Positions 24,907 to 32,290 of a stretch of DNA of 36,276 nt are shown here, in pieces (the stretch's first letter is position 1; the number at the start of each line of letters is the position of its first letter). The notes beneath the pieces are model-generated. The model had not been told where the DNA came from, did no database searches, and saw only the letters and a program-made list of their open reading frames with translations. Made by a program: the position numbers and the translations under genes. The stretch lies in contig NZ_MPZM01000030.1 of assembly GCF_002936955.1 (NCBI RefSeq), positions 1 to 36,276 on the forward strand, read 5' to 3'. The DNA is from Oceanisphaera arctica. Lineage in GTDB: Bacteria > Pseudomonadota > Gammaproteobacteria > Enterobacterales > Aeromonadaceae.

Positions 24907-24920
24907 GGTACGCTACCGCC
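24907..24920 (-). promoter_or_regulatory. ops (JUMPstart) element, promoter-proximal copy
   Basis: A second exact GGCGGTAGCGTACC on the minus strand, followed by TTTTTAG. The surrounding bases (GGCGT, CCATTGCCG on the plus strand) match those around the copy at 24535. It lies about 40 bases downstream of a candidate promoter at 24962-24990, the usual ops distance from a transcription start. Confidence 0.72.
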
Positions 24921-24961
24921 CGTGGAGTTATTTGGCGTTTCTCCCATTGCCGGATTGACTG

Positions 24962-24990
24962 ATTGTGATTGGGGACTAGGGAATGGTCAA
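24962..24990 (-). promoter_or_regulatory. Candidate sigma-70 promoter of the glycan island operon
   Basis: On the minus strand TTGACC (24985-24990) and CACAAT (24962-24967) are separated by exactly 17 bases. They match the consensus at five and four of six positions. It would begin a transcript that passes both ops copies before wzx. The -35 lies at the edge of heptamer-repeat DNA. This is prediction only. Confidence 0.35.
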
Positions 24991-25155
24991 AAACCTAGGG
25001 AATTGGGATTGGGGAATTGGGATTGGTAAACCCCTTGGGAATGGGGAATGGTAAAAGCCAGACCCTACTCCCCGATCCCTATTCCCTAACCAATCCCCAG
25101 TCCCTATCTATTCCCTAATCTCTAACCAGTCCCTATTCCCTATTCCCTATTCCCG
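24969..25155. repeat. Head-to-head pair of G-rich and C-rich heptamer arrays
   Basis: G-rich units (GGGGATT, GGGGAAT, AGGGAAT) occupy about 24969-25050 and C-rich units (TCCCTAT, CCCCAGT, TCCCTAA) about 25062-25155. The C-rich part runs into the 3' end of vpsP and supplies its last codons. Together they could form a long hairpin between the export operon and the island leader. Confidence 0.75.
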
Positions 25156-25783
25156 CCATCAGATCTTGTCGTTGCAATTGGCTCAGTAGTTGCTGCATAT
25201 ACCGCTGGCTGCTGCCGGTGTGCGTCAGGCCATGTTGGATGGCGCTGGTTACCGTTTTGCGTTCTTGTTCGTTTAATGTGTGCCAGCTTATCAGGCCGAG
25301 GTAGACGGTTTGTTGATAGGCTATTGCTCGCCAGGGGCCCAGGGTAAAGCCGTTTTCCATCGCCTGTTTGAATTCGTCGTCCAGTTCGCCCTGGCGCAGT
25401 TTGGCGGTAGCCAGGTTGTTGTGGCTGAAGGGCCAGTTGGGGCGAACAGCTATGGCATCCCGGTAGGCGTTGATCGCCCGCTCGCGGCTGGCGTTGGCCT
25501 GTTCGCTGCCGATGGGCTCGTTGATTTGCTGCCAGTCATGGATGCGGCCCAGCCTGTCCAGGTAATCGGCGTTGGCCACCGGGTAATAGGTGTTGGCCTT
25601 GCGGGCGGCTTCTTCCGCCACCATCCAGGCCAGGGCTTCGGGCTGCTGGTTTTTGGCGGCCCAGTCATCCAGAAACAGATCGGTCTGATACTGATAGGTG
25701 CCGGCCAGCAGCATGCGGCCGCCGCCGTAGGTAAGCCCGAGGGCGAGCGTGATGAGGGCGATTAAAGCCAGTTTATGGCGCAC
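25133..25783 (-). CDS. vpsP: VpsP family polysaccharide biosynthesis protein
   Basis: The protein is 216 residues with an N-terminal signal anchor (about 5-28, LALIALITLALGLTYGGGRM) and a periplasmic part with TPR-like helices: ERAINAYRDAIAVRPNWPFS, then HNNLATAKLRQGELDDEF. This matches the VpsP family, which accompanies Wza/Wzc genes in Vibrio-type exopolysaccharide clusters. Its biochemical role is not established. Its start lies inside the 3' end of the phosphatase gene (11-base overlap), so it is coupled to it. The last residues (MAGIGNRE) are encoded by the heptamer repeat, so the C-terminus probably varies between strains. Confidence 0.75.
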   Translation of the reverse strand: MRHKLALIALITLALGLTYGGGRMLLAGTYQYQTDLFLDDWAAKNQQPEALAWMVAEEAARKANTYYPVANADYLDRLGRIHDWQQINEPIGSEQANASRERAINAYRDAIAVRPNWPFSHNNLATAKLRQGELDDEFKQAMENGFTLGPWRAIAYQQTVYLGLISWHTLNEQERKTVTSAIQHGLTHTGSSQRYMQQLLSQLQRQDLMAGIGNRE

Positions 25784-26633
25784 GGTTATTGTCCTCTGCT
25801 ACCGGCAACACCCCTCCCCGGCCCTCCCCTTGGTAAGGGGAGGGAGAGTTCGTGTTAAGGCCCTCTCCTTGATTATGGGAAGGAGTTATAGGCGACTCCG
25901 CGAACAGGGATTCGGTGATGAGCCAGGGGTTGATGCTGGTCAGCTGCATGGCGGCTACCTCCCCTACTATGGCTTCGGCGGCCAGCCGGCCCTGTTTCAG
26001 CATCGGCGGTCTGTACTGCAGGTTGTGGGCGTCGGAGGCCAGCACCGTCACTATGCCCTCTTTCAGTAACTGCTCTGCCAGCTGCTGGCTGGGTTTGCCG
26101 AAGTAGCCGGTTACCGAGCCGGCGGTTACCTGAAACAGGCAACCCTGGTTGATGAAGGGGGCCAGCTTGCGCGGGCTCTGCTGCACGCCCCGGTTACGTT
26201 CCGGGTGGGCGATCATCGGCACTACACCCTGCTTCAGCAGCCATTCGGTAAGCTTGTCGGCCGCAAAGGGGACTTCGTTATGGGGTAATTCCAGCAGCAG
26301 TACCGGTTTGCCCTGCCACTGCCCTAAAAACGGGATCTCGTTATTGGTCACCTGCTGCATCACTTCCAGGCCAAAGCGTACTTCGGCGGCCATCGCGATG
26401 TGCAGGGGAATGCTGTGCTCTGTGAGTGCCGCCTTTAACGGATGAAAGGCGGCACTGATAGAGGCACGGTCATTGTCGAACTTGCCCGGCTGCATGTGCG
26501 GGGTGCACACGCAGTGGGTGATGCCATTATCCACCGCGGCCCGGGCCAGCGCCAGGGCGTCCGCCAACTCGGCGGCGCCATCGTCGATGCCGGGCAGCAG
26601 GTGGTTATGGATGTCAACAAGCCGTGCAGTCAT
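25773..26633 (-). CDS. cpsB: CpsB/YwqE-type PHP-domain protein-tyrosine phosphatase
   Basis: This 286-residue metal-dependent phosphatase should remove phosphate from the tyrosine-rich tail of the adjacent Wzc kinase. Motifs are VDIHNHLLPGIDDGA (metal-binding HxH), CVCTPHMQPGKF, MAAEVRFG, VVPMIAHPERN and LASDAHN, covering the PHP metal ligands. It is 3 bases after wzc. The last about 36 residues (from SPITPSHNQGEG on) are not part of the family fold and are encoded by C/G-rich repeat DNA of the kind at 388-458, so the gene has gained a repeat-derived tail. Use of a PHP rather than a low-molecular-weight Wzb-type phosphatase is notable. Confidence 0.87.
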   Translation of the reverse strand: MTARLVDIHNHLLPGIDDGAAELADALALARAAVDNGITHCVCTPHMQPGKFDNDRASISAAFHPLKAALTEHSIPLHIAMAAEVRFGLEVMQQVTNNEIPFLGQWQGKPVLLLELPHNEVPFAADKLTEWLLKQGVVPMIAHPERNRGVQQSPRKLAPFINQGCLFQVTAGSVTGYFGKPSQQLAEQLLKEGIVTVLASDAHNLQYRPPMLKQGRLAAEAIVGEVAAMQLTSINPWLITESLFAESPITPSHNQGEGLNTNSPSPYQGEGRGGVLPVAEDNNRAP

Positions 26634-26636
26634 GTT

Positions 26637-28847
26637 TTATGCCTCGGCCGCGTTCTTGCTGTAGCCGTAGTAGTCGTAGTAACCACCGTAGCTGTAGCCG
26701 TATTTGGCCGCTTTTTTCACATCCAGCTGGTTGAGTACCACGCCCTTGACCGGCGCGCCCAGCTGCAGCAGCTTGCCTATACCCGCCTTCACATGGGGAA
26801 TGGCGGTCGACTCGCTCTTCACCACATAGATAACGGCATTGGCATGCTGGGCCAGCACCAGCGCATCGCTCACCGCCTGGGTGGGTGCCGAGTCGATGAT
26901 AATGCGGTCATATTGCTCGCTCAGTTGCGCCAATGCGGTGGTGAAGCGATCGGAAGACAGCAGCTCCAGCGGATTGGGCGGCACCATGCCGGCGGGCATC
27001 ACGTCTATGCCGTCCACCTGCTGGATGCAGTCTTTAAGCGCAGCGGTGCCGGCAATCAGGTTGGCCAGGCCGGGGGTACCCACCGCAAACTCGTAGTTTT
27101 TGGCCACGGTCGGGCGGCGCATGTCGGCGTCCATCAGCAGTACCTTCTCCATCTGCCCCAGGGCCTGGGCCAGGTTGCTGGACACCGAACTCTTGCCCTC
27201 GCCGGGCACCGACGAGGTCACTACCGTCACCTTGTAGGGGTTATCCATGCCAGACAGTACCAGACCGGTACGAATGGTGCGCACCGACTCGGCAAAGGCC
27301 TTGTCTTTGCCCAGCTTGAACTGGCGCGCCACGTTGCCGACCTTGCCCTTGAGCAGTGGAAGAATACCCAGCACCGGCAGGTTCAGCTTGTTTTCTATGT
27401 CGGCGGTGCCCTTGAAGGTGTTGTTGAGCATGTCCAGCAGCAGCGCCAGGCCCATACCCAGCATCAGTGCCAGCATGGTGGCCAGCACCACTATCAGGCT
27501 CTTCTTCGGCTTGACCGGGAATTCCGGCACCACGGCGCGGTCGACCACCCTGGCATTGACGGTTTGCAGATCCTGGGTGGCGCTGGTTTCCTTCAACCGG
27601 GTCATGAAGGTGTCGTACAGGGAGCGGTTGGTATCCACCTCGCGCTGCAGTTCACGCAGCCGGAACTCGTTACGGCTGATGTTCTGGATCTCTTCCTTGT
27701 TCTGTTCAAAGGAACTCTGCAGACCCTTTTCGTTGGCCACGGCCAGCCGGTAGTTGTTTTCAATAGAACCCACCACCTGCTCTACCTGGGCCTTGAGGCT
27801 TTCTCGCGCGGAGTTCAGGTCGCTCTGGGCCGCTACCATGGCCGGATGCTTGGCCCCATAACGACGGCTCAGCTCCTGTACCTTGGCGCTGGCGGTGGCT
27901 TCCGCCGCCTTGAACTGAGCCACCACCGGATCGGAAATCACCGCCGGCACGCTGGACAGGCGACGATAGTCGGAGCTCTGGATGGCCGACACCTGCCGAT
28001 ACATGCTCTCGGCCGCGTTGCGCTCGCGGCGGGCGTCGGTCAGCCGGTCACCGGTGTTGCTGAGTTCGCTGGCGCTAACGCTGGTAATGCCATCCAGGTT
28101 GAGCAGGTTTTCCTGCTCCATAAAGGCCTGCAAGCGGCGCTCTGAGTCATCCAGGCTGTTTTTCAGGCCGCCCAGGCGCTCGTTCATCCAGCTGGTGGCG
28201 GTTTGGGTCATGTCCAGCTTGGCTTCCAGCTGGCTTTCGATATAGCCATCGGCCAGGGCATTGGCGGCCAGGGCGGCGGTGGCGGCATCGGCCATCTCCA
28301 CGCTCACTTCCACCAGCTGGGTCTTGCCCTGAGGGGAGACGCTGATGCGTTCACGGAAGGCACGTACCACCCCATCAAAGATCTGGGCCTCGGTCGGCGG
28401 CGCTTTTGCTTCCAAATCGCCAGGCAGGGTTGGCAGCACACTCTTGATCATGCCGCGCCAGTCCACCAGCGGGGCGGGCTGCTGACGCGGGTCGAATTCC
28501 GGATGGGTATCCAGGTTTAGCTCGCGTACCACCCGCTCGGCCATGGCCCGGGACTTGAGCAGCTCGAACTGGGTCTGCAGATATTCGCTGCCGGCACCGT
28601 CGAGGCCGTATACCTGCTCGATAGACACCACATTGGCCGACTTGTTTTCTATCAGCAGGGTGGCGTTGGCCTTGTAGATGGGGGTGATATTGAACACCAC
28701 CAGCACGCTGAGCATGGCTACCACCAGGGTCAGGGTAATGATGCTCCACTTGCGACGGTAGATGGCCAACCATAGCTGACGCAAATCTATTTCGTCATCC
28801 GCGCCCTGGTCGTGTTGGTTAAATCCGGGGAATTTGCTCATGTCCAT
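26637..28847 (-). CDS. wzc: Wzc/VpsO-type chain-length determinant and BY-kinase
   Basis: The protein is 736 residues. An N-terminal Wzz domain is anchored by membrane helices at about 34-54 and 448-473, with long coiled-coil periplasmic helices between (about 200-410). The cytosolic BY-kinase follows: Walker A SSVPGEGKSS (545-554), Walker A' LLMDADMRRP (570-579), Walker B RIIIDSAP (648-655). The C-terminal tail has eight tyrosines in residues 716-729 for autophosphorylation. It controls polymer length and export together with Wza. It begins 2 bases after the wza stop and sits 3 bases before the phosphatase gene. Confidence 0.93.
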   Translation of the reverse strand: MDMSKFPGFNQHDQGADDEIDLRQLWLAIYRRKWSIITLTLVVAMLSVLVVFNITPIYKANATLLIENKSANVVSIEQVYGLDGAGSEYLQTQFELLKSRAMAERVVRELNLDTHPEFDPRQQPAPLVDWRGMIKSVLPTLPGDLEAKAPPTEAQIFDGVVRAFRERISVSPQGKTQLVEVSVEMADAATAALAANALADGYIESQLEAKLDMTQTATSWMNERLGGLKNSLDDSERRLQAFMEQENLLNLDGITSVSASELSNTGDRLTDARRERNAAESMYRQVSAIQSSDYRRLSSVPAVISDPVVAQFKAAEATASAKVQELSRRYGAKHPAMVAAQSDLNSARESLKAQVEQVVGSIENNYRLAVANEKGLQSSFEQNKEEIQNISRNEFRLRELQREVDTNRSLYDTFMTRLKETSATQDLQTVNARVVDRAVVPEFPVKPKKSLIVVLATMLALMLGMGLALLLDMLNNTFKGTADIENKLNLPVLGILPLLKGKVGNVARQFKLGKDKAFAESVRTIRTGLVLSGMDNPYKVTVVTSSVPGEGKSSVSSNLAQALGQMEKVLLMDADMRRPTVAKNYEFAVGTPGLANLIAGTAALKDCIQQVDGIDVMPAGMVPPNPLELLSSDRFTTALAQLSEQYDRIIIDSAPTQAVSDALVLAQHANAVIYVVKSESTAIPHVKAGIGKLLQLGAPVKGVVLNQLDVKKAAKYGYSYGGYYDYYGYSKNAAEA

Positions 28848-28849
28848 GC

Positions 28850-29389
28850 TTAAAAGAAGCTCTGTTCAATGGTGATAATGTCGCCAGGCATGACGGGAGT
28901 ATCCAAAAAGGCTTTTTGCGGGGTACGGCCCAGGTCTGCATCACGAATAATGTAATAGGCACTGCGTGAGGCTCGCTCGCTGAAGCCACCGGCCAGGGCC
29001 ACCGCCTTGCGCAATGTCATGCCGGGCTGAAACGGGTAGCCGCCGGGGTTGCCGACTTCACCGTTAACATAAAACTCACGGTACTCGAGGATACTGACAG
29101 ACACCTTGGGGTCTATCAGGTAATCACCGCGCAATCCGCTGGCAATCTGGCTTTCTACCTGCTTGGCGGTTTTGCCCTTGGCATTGATAGTGCCAAGAAA
29201 CGGGTAAGAAAAGGTACCGGCGTCGTTCAGCCGGATCTGCTCGATACTCAGATCCTGTTCACCAAATACACTCACCCGGATCAGGTCACCCGAGCCCAAA
29301 GCATATTGAGAATCACTGCCTTGTGCCTGAACTGTGCCTGCGCCCAGGGCCCACACCAGCAAGATGCATAGTGTATGGATCACTTTCAT
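28850..29389 (-). CDS. wza: Wza-type outer-membrane polysaccharide export protein (short form)
   Basis: The 179-residue protein has a signal peptide (about 1-22, ending VQAQ), the Poly_export domain beginning YALGSGDLIRVSVFGEQDLS, and one SLBB domain (FYVNGEVGNPGGYPFQPGMT, then LRKAVALAGGF). It ends soon after, without the second SLBB repeat and the C-terminal helix of E. coli Wza. No lipobox cysteine follows the signal peptide. It is therefore a short, non-lipidated member, as in VpsN/EpsE-like systems. The pore may depend on the beta-barrel protein encoded just upstream. Confidence 0.9.
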   Translation of the reverse strand: MKVIHTLCILLVWALGAGTVQAQGSDSQYALGSGDLIRVSVFGEQDLSIEQIRLNDAGTFSYPFLGTINAKGKTAKQVESQIASGLRGDYLIDPKVSVSILEYREFYVNGEVGNPGGYPFQPGMTLRKAVALAGGFSERASRSAYYIIRDADLGRTPQKAFLDTPVMPGDIITIEQSFF

Positions 29390-29472
29390 CGATTACGACT
29401 TCCTGTTTATTGACTTGAATACAACTGACAAATCCCTGCCCGGCACTGGCCGGGCAGGGTAATTAACCTGAA

Positions 29473-30687
29473 TTACAGGCTGGCGGTGACGTTAAAGAAC
29501 ACCTGGTTGCGATCAAAGGCGCTCTCAGAGTCGGTGGAGCTGTTGTCTTTGTAGCTGTAGCCTACACCCAGATCCAGCCAGCGGCGCATCTTGTAGTTTA
29601 ATCCTGCGTTGTAGCTGTCCAGCTCGTCGTTACGGCCGTCGTTGCTGCTAGAATCGATGCTTTTAGATACACCTTCATACTCTTTATCGGTAAAGCTGTA
29701 ACCCAGATTGGAGGTAATGCGGTCGGTCCAGTCATGCTCCCAGCTGATGCCGTAGCTGGTGGTGTCCACATAGTTCTCGGTGGAGCTGCCCTCTTCGGCG
29801 CGGCTGCTGGTGTTGAGCATCACACGGGAATAGGTCAGCGGTGACCAGGTTACGCCCAGTTCCCAGGTGCTGTTGTCCGGGTCGTTCTTGGTAGAGTCGG
29901 CGAAGTCTTTGTTTTCAAAACCCACCTTGACGGTACCCGTGGTCTTGGCGGTGGCGTCCCAGGTGGCACCCACCAGGTAACGGTAGCCTTCGCTGTCCAG
30001 GGTATTGGTGTCGTAGTCGTAGTCGTTGTACTGAATTTCGGCCAGCAGGCGGGTCTTGGGCGCCACACGATAATAGCCGGTGGTGACCAGGCTCAGGGTA
30101 TCGCGGTCTTTTTCACGAGTGAAAGAGCCGCTGTCGCGGTTGTTGTCGTACTTGCGCCATTCCTGGTTGGCACCCAGCTCCAGCTGCATTTTGGCGGTTT
30201 CGGCGCCAAAGCCGTACAGGCCACCCACATTGGTGCTGTGGTACTTGTTGCCGATTTCATCAAAATCGCGGTTGGTGCTGTCGCGGGTGTCCTGCTGCTT
30301 GCTGTAACCGGCATTCAGATCCAGACGGCTGCGAGCGCTGAATTCCATGTGGCTGTCGGCACGTAGAAAGTGATCGGTGTGATCATCTTCATGGCTGGAG
30401 TGAAAGGTGGAGTTGCTCAGGCGGTAGTTGAGCTGATAGGTGTTCAGACGGTCACGGGCCGCCAGGGTCAGGCTGGGCTCGACCACGGTCACCCAGGACG
30501 AGGGCTTTTCATCACCATCGGCGGCTTCCCAGATGTTGTCATCGTAGGTTTCACTGATTTTAAGGGTGGGCACCAGGCCAACACCGCCAAGATCTATGGG
30601 TTGTGGCTCGATGGCGTTCGCCTGGCCCACAAAGATAATGCCGGTTGCTACTGCCGACAGAGTAAACAGGATATTTTGTTTGCTCAT
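29473..30687 (-). CDS. epsL: Outer-membrane beta-barrel protein, EpsL/BBP2 family
   Basis: The protein is 404 residues with a signal peptide (about 1-26, ending GQANA). Alternating aromatic and polar strands fill residues 40-404, with many Tyr/Trp-rich strands of the type TYQLNYRLSNSTFHS and TRLLAEIQYNDYDYDT. It ends in a terminal strand with a hydrophobic last residue (VFFNVTASL). This is the pattern of the 'putative beta-barrel porin 2' / EpsL family found in exopolysaccharide operons, and it may complement the short Wza as the outer-membrane exit. It is the first gene of the minus-strand export operon. Confidence 0.82.
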   Translation of the reverse strand: MSKQNILFTLSAVATGIIFVGQANAIEPQPIDLGGVGLVPTLKISETYDDNIWEAADGDEKPSSWVTVVEPSLTLAARDRLNTYQLNYRLSNSTFHSSHEDDHTDHFLRADSHMEFSARSRLDLNAGYSKQQDTRDSTNRDFDEIGNKYHSTNVGGLYGFGAETAKMQLELGANQEWRKYDNNRDSGSFTREKDRDTLSLVTTGYYRVAPKTRLLAEIQYNDYDYDTNTLDSEGYRYLVGATWDATAKTTGTVKVGFENKDFADSTKNDPDNSTWELGVTWSPLTYSRVMLNTSSRAEEGSSTENYVDTTSYGISWEHDWTDRITSNLGYSFTDKEYEGVSKSIDSSSNDGRNDELDSYNAGLNYKMRRWLDLGVGYSYKDNSSTDSESAFDRNQVFFNVTASL

Positions 30688-31434
30688 AAATCAGAATTCC
30701 TTCACCTGTACAATTCCACTTGAAAATGTGCAATCCCTTTATGGTTTCAACCTGTCAAGGATATTGAACGCGTTTTTATTAATTTATCTTTTTCTTAATT
30801 AAGCTATCTGTCTGGGGAGCAATTATGCTGCCACTGCCATCCGCGCTGATTTTCCGCCTCGCTAGCTGTCCGCTTTTTGTTCGATTCTCAAGATTTCTCC
30901 GCGCTCAACACGACTTTTTTTGTTGCGTATTGCGGCGAGTTCTGCCTGTCGCACGCGAGCCTACCGCATAACGATGACAATTCAATGACAAAACCGAGGG
31001 GCTTACAGAATCAATTTAAATTCAATGACTTACAATTAATATGATCTTTTAAAGCCAACACGGCCAAGATTCTACACCAACAGCACCTAATGAATAAAGG
31101 GCTTGTCACAAATTGATACGCTGCCGACAATTCATTTCCCGCCTGTCTGGTATCACAGCAGGCATTCGGCCTAAAGATTCGGTTCCTGAAATGAAAATTT
31201 AATATCCGCGATTTATTTTACCTGGCGGGTCTCCCGTATTTTTGACTGCTGGTTCCATTTTACTTTTATGAAATGTATGTAATGCACATTGCCCACTGTG
31301 GTGGAGGGATATACAATCGAAGCTGTTTTTAATCAGTTCAGTTGTATTGATTATTTTTTGAGCTTGGTTACCTCCTGATGTGACCATCGGGTCAACGGGA
31401 CACAGGCCACATATTAAAACGAGGACGTTTATCA
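30688..31434. promoter_or_regulatory. Divergent intergenic region of about 750 bases
   Basis: I see no convincing gene here. It should hold the promoters of the leftward epsL operon and the rightward alanine-rich gene. A perfect TTGACA on the minus strand (30753-30758) could be a -35 for epsL, but no good -10 follows, as in activator-dependent promoters. A short palindrome, TGACC-ATCG-GGTCA, is at 31381-31394, just before the SD of the rightward gene. The unusual length and AT-rich stretches (30770-30800, 31010-31050, 31330-31365) suggest several regulator sites. Confidence 0.45.
31381..31394. promoter_or_regulatory. Palindrome upstream of the alanine-rich gene
   Basis: TGACC and GGTCA are perfect inverted 5-base arms with ATCG between, centred about 47 bases before the ATG at 31435. 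It could be an operator or part of the 5' untranslated region. No known consensus is claimed. Confidence 0.35.
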
Positions 31435-32022
31435 ATGCGTAAAACGCTTACTGCTCTCTCTTTGGCCGCGGCCCTGGCCGCCGGCCCTGCCTTTGCCGAC
31501 CAGGCCGCGCTGGATGCGCTGCAAGGTGCCGGTGTTGAATTAACCCCCGAGCTGTCTGCCGAAGTACTGGCCGCCGAAGGCGAAGCCGCCATTGCCGCAG
31601 CCGTAGCCAATGTGGTTTCTGCCATTAGCACCACCATGCCGGCTGCCCAGGCTGCCGCCGCCGTTCAGGCTGCCGTTGCCGCTGTTGTTGCCGCCAACCC
31701 GGCTGCCGCCGTGAGCATTACCACTGCCGCTGCCACTAAAGTGGCCAGCCAGCCGGCTCTGGCTGCTGCCGTTGCCCAGGGTGCCGCTCAGTCCGCCCCT
31801 GCCGCTGCCGCCAGCATCAGCGCCGCCGCCACCAAGGCTGCCCCTGCTGCCGCCGCCGCCGTGAAAACTGCGGTAGCTGCCGGCGTAACTGCCGCTGCCA
31901 GCAAGACCAGTACTTCCAGCACCTCTACCGGTGGTGCTTCTACCACCACCACCAATACTGGCTCCACTCCCTCCGCCGGTGGCGGCGGTGGTGGCGGCGG
32001 TTCTTCTGCCAGCCCCAGCTGA
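31435..32022 (+). CDS. Alanine-rich exported low-complexity protein
   Basis: The protein is 195 residues with a clear signal peptide (about 1-21, ending GPAFA). The mature part is dominated by Ala and Val with scattered Gln, Ser and Lys (residues about 40-155, for example AAQAAAAVQAAVAAVVAANP), predicted helical. A Ser/Thr-rich linker (KTSTSSTSTGGASTTTTNTG) follows, then a run of eight glycines and SSASPS. GAGGA precedes the start. It is divergent from epsL and followed by a terminator and a polymerase gene. I do not recognise a family. Its position suggests a secreted or surface component of the exopolysaccharide matrix; the Ser/Thr stretch could be an O-glycosylation target. Both are inference. 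Confidence 0.8.
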   Translation: MRKTLTALSLAAALAAGPAFADQAALDALQGAGVELTPELSAEVLAAEGEAAIAAAVANVVSAISTTMPAAQAAAAVQAAVAAVVAANPAAAVSITTAAATKVASQPALAAAVAQGAAQSAPAAAASISAAATKAAPAAAAAVKTAVAAGVTAAASKTSTSSTSTGGASTTTTNTGSTPSAGGGGGGGGSSASPS

Positions 32023-32039
32023 TAGAGAGTGAATATCAG

Positions 32040-32256
32040 GGATTAGGGACTAGGGACCTGGGAATGGGGAATAGGGAATAGGGATTAGGGATTAGGGATT
32101 AGGGAATGGATTGAGTCAAACGCGCCTGCGGGCGCGTTTTTGTTGATATTGGCCCATTCCCTATTCCCCAATCACTAGTCCCCTAAGCTTCACCCATTCC
32201 CTATTCCCCTAGGCTTTACCCAATCCCTATTCCCTATTCCCTATTCCCCAATCCCT
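32040..32256. repeat. Inverted pair of heptamer arrays flanking a terminator
   Basis: G-rich units (AGGGATT, GGGGAAT, AGGGAAT) occupy 32040-32107 and C-rich units (TTCCCTA, TCCCTAT) 32154-32256. The arms are imperfectly complementary and enclose the intrinsic terminator at 32119-32142. The array ends about 35 bases before the start of the next gene. Confidence 0.8.
32119..32142 (+). terminator. Intrinsic terminator after the alanine-rich gene
   Basis: AACGCGCC and GGCGCGTT form a perfect 8-bp stem with a TGCG loop, followed by TTTTTG. It lies about 97 bases past the stop codon at 32022 and should separate this gene from the polymerase gene that begins at 32291. Confidence 0.85.
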
Positions 32257-32290
32257 GCTCACAATATTGACTTTGATTTACGGAAATACC

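Noticed and set aside
25403-25410. GGCGGTAG (ops core) on the plus strand
   Set aside because: It is inside the vpsP coding sequence on the opposite strand, lacks the GCGT extension, and precedes no plus-strand polysaccharide operon.
26442-28145. 567-residue open frame on the plus strand
   Set aside because: It lies wholly antisense to wzc and the phosphatase gene, has no family motifs, and its composition (rich in H, Q, G, R) is typical of the complement of a GC-rich gene.
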